DNA from: Planococcus sp. A6
GTDB lineage: Bacteria; Bacillota; Bacilli; Bacillales_A; Planococcaceae
Reading direction: 5' to 3'
Length of the DNA: 40,530 bases
NCBI RefSeq assembly: GCF_028823615.1
Contig: NZ_JAPEHT010000014.1
Span: 1-40,530 of the forward strand
The notes below the pieces were generated by a model. That model worked only from the letters and a program-made list of their open reading frames with translations. It did no database searches and had not been told where the DNA came from. Of the stretch, positions 33,532 through 40,530 are shown one piece after another. Position numbers and translations under genes: made by a program. Each line of letters begins with the position of its first letter. Positions within the stretch are counted from its first letter, which is position 1.

Positions 33532-34137
33532 ATGGAACCAACTTCATGCGGCACCAGTCCAATCGTCGGATTTCGCTTTTCCTTGCATCCGATGAGCGGC
33601 AATTTTATCAAGATCATCAAAAGCGCGTTAAAGGACACCGACACATCCAATGTGTGGATGCAAACCGATGATGTCTCCACCGTCATCCGGGGCAAACAAC
33701 AGCATGTCTTCAATGTTGCGAAGGCGCTCACTCTTCATGCGGCGAAGACAAAGGAACATATCGCCCTGTCCGGCACCTTATCAGCTGGATGTCCTGGAGA
33801 TACCGCGGGTAATGTGTATTTGGAGGCGCCGGATGAACCGGCAAACCAAGACAGCAGCAAGCAATATGTTTCATCCCAATTCGCGCTTTACCCGATGAAC
33901 AACCCCGACTATATGGATGTCATCTACCGCGAAGTGGAACGTGCAAAAGAGTTCGGTGTATGGAACGATTCCATGCACTACGCTAGCGGCATTCACGGGG
34001 ATATCCATGAGGTCTTCTCTTTTTACGAAACGTGCTTTTCGAGCGCGCGCTCCGCTCAATATCCCCACCTCGTGATGACCGTTTCCATGAGCATCAACAG
34101 TCCTTCACATAAAACGGGCGCTGAAAATTTTTCTTAA
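33532..34137 (+). CDS. ykoF: Thiamine/HMP-binding protein YkoF
   Basis: A 201-residue YkoF protein, built of two repeats of a ferredoxin-like fold. The repeats show as SPIVGFRFSLHPM near the start and SSQFALYPMNNPDYMDVI near residue 113, each followed by a helix and a strand. B. subtilis YkoF binds thiamine and sits in the ykoFEDC transporter operon for the thiamine precursor HMP. Here it is under a TPP riboswitch, which supports the assignment, but no ykoE, ykoD or ykoC follows; a terminator does. AGGAGGG precedes the ATG. Confidence 0.92.
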   Translation: MEPTSCGTSPIVGFRFSLHPMSGNFIKIIKSALKDTDTSNVWMQTDDVSTVIRGKQQHVFNVAKALTLHAAKTKEHIALSGTLSAGCPGDTAGNVYLEAPDEPANQDSSKQYVSSQFALYPMNNPDYMDVIYREVERAKEFGVWNDSMHYASGIHGDIHEVFSFYETCFSSARSAQYPHLVMTVSMSINSPSHKTGAENFS

Positions 34138-34176
34138 AGAATAAATTACCTTGTGACCCTAAATGTTGGCCATACA

Positions 34177-34225
34177 AAAACAACACCCCGCAGTTGGATC
34201 GTTCTCTGCTGGGAGTGTTGTTTTG
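34177..34225. terminator. Intrinsic terminator after ykoF
   Basis: AACAACACCCCGCAG pairs imperfectly with CTGCTGGGAGTGTTGTT and is followed by TTTT. It is about 40 bases past the ykoF stop. Confidence 0.8.
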
Positions 34226-34256
34226 GTTAACATAATAAGATTATCATCAAAGATTT

Positions 34257-34676
34257 TTAACTGTCGATTTTGCCGTAAGTGATTTCGTCCTCATCCTGTA
34301 CATCGACGCCGTTTTTGACGTGGACAATGGTCCGCAAGATCAATTTGGCATTCACGTTCTCCAGTACCCATCGCTCATCCGGGACAATTTCAAATTGCTG
34401 CATGACGGTGTTCTTCGATTTTACCGATCCCGCAAATTCCAAACTCTGTTTGGCAACTGGCGTTTCATAAAAGTCGAAATCACTGTCCTCCCGGTAATCT
34501 TCCACTAAGCGAATCACTTGCAGTTCGATATAATCGATTTCCTGATCGCCGCTTCCTCCATCCAAATAGACGGTCCCATTCAATGTTTCGCCTTCTTCAA
34601 GATGCGGCCTTTCCACTACAGTGTCCACTTTGATCGAACCAATGCCGATCGAAGATAAAAAGTCTTTGAATTTCAT
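34257..34676 (-). CDS. Spo0M-like arrestin-fold protein (short)
   Basis: A 139-residue protein resembling the N-terminal arrestin-like half of Spo0M: it begins MKFKDFLSSIGIGSIKVDT and continues with HLEEGETLNGTVYLDGG and EIDYIELQVIRLVEDY. B. subtilis Spo0M is about 258 residues, so the second half is missing. There is no sign of a frameshift at the end, since the stop follows a coherent strand (NAKLILRTIVHVKNGVDV). Spo0M is linked to cell shape and sporulation control, but the short form may have a different role. The binding site is weak (GGGGGT). Confidence 0.75.
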   Translation of the reverse strand: MKFKDFLSSIGIGSIKVDTVVERPHLEEGETLNGTVYLDGGSGDQEIDYIELQVIRLVEDYREDSDFDFYETPVAKQSLEFAGSVKSKNTVMQQFEIVPDERWVLENVNAKLILRTIVHVKNGVDVQDEDEITYGKIDS

Positions 34677-34743
34677 AAAAATCTATACCCCCAAAATTTG
34701 ATAATTCTCCATACCACTTTTTCCTTACCTCTAAACGGCACTC

Positions 34744-35934
34744 TTAAAGCTCAGTGTAATCGTATTGTTTATCCAAGTCTGTCTCATAGCGGTTATAACG
34801 CCGTTTGAACAACTTGTACAGATGGCTGACGATGACCCGCAGCAACGCATACATCGGGATCCCCAAAATGACCCCGACGACGCCAAACAAGGAGCCTGCC
34901 GTCAATAGGACGAAAATGATCGTGACAGGATGGATGTACATCGTCTTGCCCATTACTTGCGGCGAGATCAAATTACCCTCCACCAGCTGCACGACGGTCC
35001 ACACAATCGCCAGTTTCACGAGCATGAACGGCGAGGTAACAAGCGCAATGATCGCAGCGGGCGTAATCGCGATTGCTGGACCGATATAAGGAACGATACT
35101 GGTCACCATCGCCAAGGCGCCAAGCAGCAGCGCATAATCCATGCCGATGATCAAAAAGCCGATATAGACCATTACGCCGATGCAGAATGCCACGATGAGC
35201 TGGCCTTGAATATAGGCCCCCAATTGCTTGTCTGCATCCTTTAAAACTTCTCTTGTATCGTCGCGGAACCTCGGCGGCAACAGTTTCAGGAAATAGTCCG
35301 GGAGCTTATCGCCATCTTTCAATAAATAGAACAGGATAAACGGAACGATGACAATCGACAAGATAACGCCCGTAATGGTTGAAATCCAGCTGGTGACGCG
35401 CGAAATGATGCCTGTCACTGTCGCTTGCAATGTATCCGCGATGCTGGTCGGCAAAGTGGCAATCAACGCTTCGATATTGAAGCTTGAATCCCGGTAATAA
35501 TCACCGACAAAGGAATTGCGCAAGAACTGGTCGATATTATTCAATAAGCGCATGAAATAATCCGGAAATTCCTCGATCAAGTTCTGGAACTGGTCCCTTA
35601 AAAATGGAAACACAAGGACGCTCAACAACGTCAAGAGCCCGATGCCCCCAAGGAAGATAATGAGAATGCCCCAAATTCTCGGGATCTTGAACCGTTCCAG
35701 CAACCGCAACACCGGCCGCAGCAAATAAAATAGGATAAGCGCCAGGACGACCGGCAAGACGACCGTTTTCATGAATACATTGAGTGGGTTGAAGATGAAC
35801 GACACTTCCCTGAAGATGAACACGACAAGCCCGATTAAAATTAAAATCAATAAAGTAAAGAACGTATTCCTTCCGCCCAGAAAGCGGATATAGTTGGTAG
35901 CGAAAAACGGCGGTCTATTGTCATCTGGCGGCAT
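34744..35934 (-). CDS. AI-2E family transporter (PerM/YueF-like permease)
   Basis: A 396-residue membrane protein with about eight helices. The family signatures are LLKDGDKLPDYFLKLLPPR, GAYIQGQLIVAFCIGVMVYIG and SIVPYIGPAIA, followed by PQVMGKTMYIHPVTIIFVLL; these mark the AI-2E/PerM group. Transport substrates vary and many members are uncharacterised; some Bacillota members are Na+(Li+)/H+ antiporters. Residues 320-390 end in a charged tail rich in Lys and Arg. The ATG follows GAAGGGG. It is 67 bases upstream of the Spo0M-like gene and may be cotranscribed with it. Confidence 0.9.
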   Translation of the reverse strand: MPPDDNRPPFFATNYIRFLGGRNTFFTLLILILIGLVVFIFREVSFIFNPLNVFMKTVVLPVVLALILFYLLRPVLRLLERFKIPRIWGILIIFLGGIGLLTLLSVLVFPFLRDQFQNLIEEFPDYFMRLLNNIDQFLRNSFVGDYYRDSSFNIEALIATLPTSIADTLQATVTGIISRVTSWISTITGVILSIVIVPFILFYLLKDGDKLPDYFLKLLPPRFRDDTREVLKDADKQLGAYIQGQLIVAFCIGVMVYIGFLIIGMDYALLLGALAMVTSIVPYIGPAIAITPAAIIALVTSPFMLVKLAIVWTVVQLVEGNLISPQVMGKTMYIHPVTIIFVLLTAGSLFGVVGVILGIPMYALLRVIVSHLYKLFKRRYNRYETDLDKQYDYTEL

Positions 35935-35991
35935 GGCGATCCCCTTCTTTATACAGGCTTCTACCTGTAGTTTACCATATTATCTGAAAAA

Positions 35992-36936
35992 TTAGTTGAG
36001 TGGCTGAGACAAAAATTCTTCCAGCGCACGGCGGTTTTGCTCTATATCAATTTCCAGGACAGAGCCCGCTTGCGGATAATTCGCATAGCTATAGCCGCCT
36101 TCCACTGGAATCGTCAAGCGTTCGATTTCCCCGCTGCCGCCGGTTCCGAGCTGTGTCGCCAATTTGATTTGGTCGACCAAAGGCATATCGGTCTGCACAT
36201 AGCCTTGTGCCGCGCCTGCTAGTTTTGGCAGTTTCGGGATTGACGATACGCTGATCAATTCATCTTTCAATGCGGCAATTACTTGCTGCTGACGGCGCAC
36301 ACGGCCGAAGTCGCCTTCATTATCCGAACGGAAACGCGCGTAGCCTAGCAATTCCTGGCCGTTCAACTGCTGGACGCCAGGAGACAACGTCACGCCGATT
36401 TTCTCGGACATTTCTTTTTCAACGTCGATTTCAACACCGCCTGGCGCTGCGATATCGACGAGCGTTTCAAAGCTCTTGAAGTCGACCAGCGCGTAATTGT
36501 GGATTTCGACGCCAAACATTTCACGCAATGTCGATGCCAGCAAGTCGACACCTCCCAAATAATACGCGGTATTCAATTTATAGGATTGGTAGCCAGGAAT
36601 ATCCGCATAAATATCTCGCATAAACGACGTAATCTTCACTTCATTGTTTTCACGGTCGTGAGTCACCATCATCATCGTATCCGTACGGGACTGCTCTTCC
36701 CCACGCGAATCCACACCGAGCACGAGGATATTCTGGTACCCGCTGTTGTCTTCGTCTCCTGAAAATGGTTCTGGTTCAATTTCGGTTTCACCGGCTATGT
36801 TCTGCCCCTGTTGGTATTGGATGAAAAAGTAAATTCCCGCACCGAGCAATAAAATGATCAATAATAAGAAAAGTTTGCCTCTCGGGCGGAAACGTTTGCG
36901 TTTTCTGGTCTGCCTCGTTTCGTATTGTTCTTCCAT
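35992..36936 (-). CDS. LytR-CpsA-Psr (LCP) family protein
   Basis: A 314-residue membrane-anchored LCP enzyme, which attaches anionic polymers such as teichoic acids to peptidoglycan. A basic N-terminus (RKRKRFRPRGK) precedes the membrane helix at about 21-39. The extracellular domain shows LVLGVDSRG with Asp76 and Arg78, SRTDTMMM with Arg84 and Asp86, SFMRDIYADIPG with Arg107 and Asp108, and YARFRSDNEGDFGRVRRQQQ. The in-frame extension of 15 codons is rejected in favour of the ATG at 36936. MsrA is divergently transcribed next door, as with staphylococcal msrR. Confidence 0.93.
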   Translation of the reverse strand: MEEQYETRQTRKRKRFRPRGKLFLLLIILLLGAGIYFFIQYQQGQNIAGETEIEPEPFSGDEDNSGYQNILVLGVDSRGEEQSRTDTMMMVTHDRENNEVKITSFMRDIYADIPGYQSYKLNTAYYLGGVDLLASTLREMFGVEIHNYALVDFKSFETLVDIAAPGGVEIDVEKEMSEKIGVTLSPGVQQLNGQELLGYARFRSDNEGDFGRVRRQQQVIAALKDELISVSSIPKLPKLAGAAQGYVQTDMPLVDQIKLATQLGTGGSGEIERLTIPVEGGYSYANYPQAGSVLEIDIEQNRRALEEFLSQPLN

Positions 36937-37171
36937 GATGTTTACATTCCTTTCTGAGCTGTAGCAATTGATTAGACGCACATGAATGAAGCAAGGTTTC
37001 CCCTTACAACACGTTTTTATTGTCTGTGCTAGGCTGGAGTGGTAAAATTCTTCTTATTCTCAGGCGCTATTCCCCATCCCCAGTCAAACATCCAGCTGGC
37101 TGATGCCCAAAGCTGCGTGCATTGTATAGGGATGGTGGCTGCCAGTTTAATAAATAGAGGGAGGCAATCCG

Positions 37172-37702
37172 ATGTTTGAAAAAGCAACATTCGCTGGCGG
37201 CTGTTTTTGGTGTATGGTCAAGCCTTTCGATCAATTCGATGGCATTGAATCCGTGGTTTCTGGATATACAGGCGGCCATTTGGCGAATCCTTCATACGAG
37301 CAAGTGAAAAACGGCTATTCCGGCCATTTGGAAGCGGTCGAAATCACTTTCGATCCAGCGGTCTTCCCGTACGAACAGTTACTGGAAATTTTTTGGCAGC
37401 AAATCGACCCAACCGATAATGACGGCCAGTTCCAAGACCGCGGGGCTTCCTATCGCCCGGCTATTTTCGTCCACAATGAAGCGCAGCGGCAAATGGCGCT
37501 TGCTTCCAGAAAACAGCTCGACGCAAGCGGCCGTTTCGATAAGCCGGTCATCACTGAGATCCAAGATGCTGAGCCTTTCTATCCGGCAGAAGACTATCAC
37601 CAGGATTTCTACCTGAAAAATCCTGAACATTATGCCCAGGACCGCGCCGAATCCGGTCGCGATGAGTTTTTAACTGCTGTGTGGAAGAAAGCCGACGCCT
37701 AA
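37172..37702 (+). CDS. msrA: Peptide methionine-S-sulfoxide reductase MsrA
   Basis: A 176-residue MsrA that reduces methionine-S-sulfoxide in proteins. The catalytic motif GGCFWC lies at residues 9-14, with Cys11 as the attacking cysteine. [18 protein letters not shown] and [12 protein letters not shown] are the usual following motifs. The resolving cysteines normally found near the C-terminus are absent, so Cys14 or an external thiol probably resolves the intermediate. The ATG follows GGGAGG. It is monocistronic (no msrB fused or adjacent) and its terminator begins within the last codons. Confidence 0.95.
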   Translation: MFEKATFAGGCFWCMVKPFDQFDGIESVVSGYTGGHLANPSYEQVKNGYSGHLEAVEITFDPAVFPYEQLLEIFWQQIDPTDNDGQFQDRGASYRPAIFVHNEAQRQMALASRKQLDASGRFDKPVITEIQDAEPFYPAEDYHQDFYLKNPEHYAQDRAESGRDEFLTAVWKKADA

Positions 37703-37717
37703 TGCGCCGGCTTTTTC
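37688..37717 (+). terminator. Intrinsic terminator overlapping the msrA stop
   Basis: AAAGCCG-A-CGC pairs with GCG-CCGGCTTT around CTAAT, followed by T residues. The left arm is inside the last msrA codons. Confidence 0.85.
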
Positions 37718-37783
37718 TAGTTGTATAAAACTGTGAAAAAATCTAAATCATTTTCACGCTCCACATGGCTTCCATATTTTTCA

Positions 37784-37811
37784 TTGACAGATTATTCACT
37801 TAGTTTAAAAT
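37784..37811 (+). promoter_or_regulatory. Promoter of the 37862 gene (TTGACA-N16-TAAAAT)
   Basis: A perfect TTGACA at 37784-37789 and TAAAAT at 37806-37811 with 16 bases between, about 50 bases upstream of the start. Confidence 0.7.
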
Positions 37812-37861
37812 CAGGATACGCGGGTATTCCCGCCATACTGCGTTAAACAGGAGGCTTCCCT

Positions 37862-38161
37862 ATGAAATGGCTCAGCACATTGGACATCTTTTTCGTGCAA
37901 TTAATTCTTTTTCCGCCGTTTGTCATTCTGCTTGGCGTCGCATCCGCTATCCTAGCCAGCCGGATATTCATCGGGCCCCTCATCACGCTCATTACAGCGC
38001 TTGAACTGAATTATTGGTATTTCTCAACTATCCTTCCAGAGGCGGAGATCCCCCCGATGATGATTGCTTCATGGGCAATCCTGTTCCCGCTTTTGTCGCT
38101 TTATTTTTCATGGATGGCGCTGGCCCCGCCCAATAAACAAACCATTAAGGCTCTCGATTGA
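37862..38161 (+). CDS. Small membrane protein (99 aa), possibly DUF2651-like
   Basis: A 99-residue hydrophobic protein with three membrane helices (about 10-32, 36-58 and 66-88). The composition and the stretch SRIFIGPLITLITALELNYW recall small Bacillota membrane proteins such as the DUF2651 group, but I am not sure of the match. The binding site AGGAGG and a good promoter upstream support it as a real gene. Its last 17 bases overlap the 3' end of the opposite MFS gene, and no terminator separates them. Confidence 0.75.
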   Translation: MKWLSTLDIFFVQLILFPPFVILLGVASAILASRIFIGPLITLITALELNYWYFSTILPEAEIPPMMIASWAILFPLLSLYFSWMALAPPNKQTIKALD

Positions 38162-39317
38162 GCAAGTAAGCAAAAAAGATCATGAAAAAGACGAATGCCA
38201 AGAACAACCATAAACTAATATCGTGGTTTCCTGTCTGGTCATAAACCACTCCGATGATAAAAGGCATGAATGCCGAAATTAAATAACCGCCGGACTGGGT
38301 CATGGCAGCCCAACTATTGGCTTCGTCAGCAGAATCCGTCGCATCGAGCGGCAAAAGCAACGCGATCGGGAATAGACCACCAAGCGCCACGCCGATCAAA
38401 GCGGCTGCCAGCCACACCGACCAAGTTCCTGCAAACATCAACAATAGGATGCCGGCAGTCCCGAACGCAAGCACTGACAATACCCACAGGAAGCGATTCG
38501 GATAACGGCTGAATAGCAGCGGGATCGAAATATTGCAGATAATCTGCACCGCCGTCATGACGGTAACGACCGCTCCTGCCGACAGCACGCTCAAGCCCTT
38601 GTCGATCGCAATGGGCGCGAGCCATGTCAGCATCGAGAAAAAGAAAGCAGATTGGAAGCCGAAGAACAAAAGCATATACCAAGCCTTCACATTTTTCCAC
38701 GGGCTTCCGCTGATCGGCAATGAATCATCCGGCAGTTGTTCTGACTTTGCGTCCACTTCAGGCATTCTCAACCATACGATAAGTGCGGCGAGTGCCAAGC
38801 CTGACCAAACCGCAAGCCCCGCCGGCCATCCAGAAGCGGCATAGACGACACTTGTCAATCCTGCGGCTAGTGTCGCACCGAGCCCCATGCCGAACGAATA
38901 GACCCCGATCAAGGAAGCTGTCCGGGTCGGGAAATCCCGTTTGATCATCGCAGACAACATCGGCCCGATAATGGCGATCGCGATGCCGATGAAAAACGAA
39001 CTAAGCAATAAATTGAAATAACTTGGCCAAAAGCCGCGCCCTAAAGTAAAAATGCCGATAACTACCAGTAAAAAGCCGATGGAACGCTTCAAGCCGAAAC
39101 GCCGGTTGAAGACGATCGCAAACGGCGCGAATAGCCCCATGCATAGGACGGGCACAGCGGTCAATAAACTGACTTGTCCATTGGTCAGCATGAGATCCGA
39201 GCGAATCGGCTCGAGCATCGGGCCGATCGAAGAAATGGCCGGCCGCAAATTGAGTGCCACTAAAAGAATGGCAAAAATAACGGCAGTCAATGCTGATTTT
39301 GTTCGAATTCTCCTCAT
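38145..39317 (-). CDS. MFS transporter, CynX/NimT-like
   Basis: A 390-residue major facilitator transporter with 12 helices. The start of helix 1, LVALNLRPAISSIGPML, and the motif NRRFGLKRSIGF between helices 2 and 3 place it near CynX, NimT and B. subtilis YycB. Those relatives move cyanate, 2-nitroimidazole or other small compounds; the substrate here is unknown. The ATG at 39317 follows AAGGAGAGAG; the longer in-frame start is not needed. It appears monocistronic. Confidence 0.88.
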   Translation of the reverse strand: MRRIRTKSALTAVIFAILLVALNLRPAISSIGPMLEPIRSDLMLTNGQVSLLTAVPVLCMGLFAPFAIVFNRRFGLKRSIGFLLVVIGIFTLGRGFWPSYFNLLLSSFFIGIAIAIIGPMLSAMIKRDFPTRTASLIGVYSFGMGLGATLAAGLTSVVYAASGWPAGLAVWSGLALAALIVWLRMPEVDAKSEQLPDDSLPISGSPWKNVKAWYMLLFFGFQSAFFFSMLTWLAPIAIDKGLSVLSAGAVVTVMTAVQIICNISIPLLFSRYPNRFLWVLSVLAFGTAGILLLMFAGTWSVWLAAALIGVALGGLFPIALLLPLDATDSADEANSWAAMTQSGGYLISAFMPFIIGVVYDQTGNHDISLWLFLAFVFFMIFFAYLLNREP

Positions 39318-39403
39318 ATTTTCTCTCTCCTTATCCCTCAGCACCAAACTTGTGTTCCTGCCGCTCCGTCCCTTAAAATAAGACTGGAAAGGCGGGTTGC
39401 TGG

Positions 39404-39637
39404 ATGAAGCTCATAAATTGGAGCTATGCAAAACGATACAATATTAAAGCCACTTTTGATGAATTTCCGCACGTTGTCGTGCTGTTCCGTCAAATTGGCG
39501 GCTATTACTTTATTTACTCGATGAAAGGCCTGACGCCAGAACATGTTCCGGGCAGGCGCGAATATGTACAAATGGAGTATCTCCTGAATAAAGAACTCGG
39601 CCAATTGGATGCTTATCTCCGCAGAAAAAGCCGCTAA
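39404..39637 (+). CDS. Small hypothetical protein (77 aa)
   Basis: A 77-residue, basic, aromatic-rich protein starting MKLINWSYAKRYNIKATFDE. A beta-rich first half (HVVVLFRQIGGYYFIYSM) is followed by a helical end. I do not recognise the family. AAAGGCGGG lies about eight bases before the ATG, which is acceptable. It sits between the MFS gene and the ABC-F gene with no clear promoter or terminator of its own. Confidence 0.6.
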   Translation: MKLINWSYAKRYNIKATFDEFPHVVVLFRQIGGYYFIYSMKGLTPEHVPGRREYVQMEYLLNKELGQLDAYLRRKSR

Positions 39638-39703
39638 AGCTTTTCCTTTATTAGTTTAGCCGACACGGGCTTTGAACGCTACCGGTTTAGGGCGTATTCG
39701 TGT

Positions 39704-40530
<827 letters not shown>

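Noticed and set aside
37172-37702. Truncation of msrA because the distal resolving cysteines are missing
   Set aside because: Length is normal for the single-domain enzyme and many MsrA proteins lack them; the stop is followed directly by a terminator.

Overview
The window looks like ordinary chromosome from a Gram-positive Bacillota bacterium of moderate GC, most likely in the Planococcaceae (Planococcus or a close relative). This rests on strong AGGAGG-type ribosome binding sites, CcpA-type cre sites, a TPP riboswitch, and many proteins that read like Bacillus subtilis families (FruR-FruK-FruA, HPr/EI, CitZ, YkoF, YoxD, YkpA, Spo0M). The genus is an inference from remembered protein similarity. 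I see no tRNA, rRNA, CRISPR array, insertion sequence or phage module.

Layout. 1-5008 is sugar uptake: a fruR-fruK-fruA operon on the minus strand (fruA runs off the left edge) diverges from ptsHI across a compact control region with a cre box. 5016-8092 holds three minus-strand enzymes: an SDR oxidoreductase, an MBL-fold hydrolase and a secreted M14 carboxypeptidase. 8413-12863 carries NnrD (NAD(P)HX repair), a frameshifted TsdA-like diheme cytochrome, a SAM methyltransferase, a polytopic membrane protein coupled to a TlpA/ResA-like thioredoxin, and a DUF2892-like protein. 12900-18011 has an acyltransferase-3, an SGNH hydrolase, a potassium-channel-like protein, a YqcI/YcgG protein and a LacI-type regulator. 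18012-21920 has an AT-rich region with repeated TTATTCA, an HNH protein with a PUA/EVE-like N-terminus, a CtaG-DUF2243 pair, Hsp20 and two small genes.

22114-28687 is the most distinctive block. It is a five-gene minus-strand operon with three different M20 amidohydrolases, an unusual regulator with a C-terminal winged helix, and an AbgT transporter. It is probably a system for importing and cleaving N-acyl- or aminobenzoyl-amino acids. 28901-34137 has an orphan protein, citZ with a catabolite control region, selO, a small orphan, and a TPP riboswitch in front of a solitary ykoF. 34257-40530 has a short Spo0M-like protein, an AI-2E-type permease, an LCP ligase, msrA, two small proteins, a CynX-type MFS transporter and the start of the ABC-F protein YkpA (cut at the right edge).

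Most transcription units are short and end in clear intrinsic terminators, many shared by convergent genes. I found no convincing new system. The best leads are the multi-M20/AbgT operon, the HNH protein with a substituted first histidine, the channel with a TLGNG filter, the solitary riboswitch-controlled ykoF, and the two genes with disrupted or odd 5' ends (9378 and 11158).
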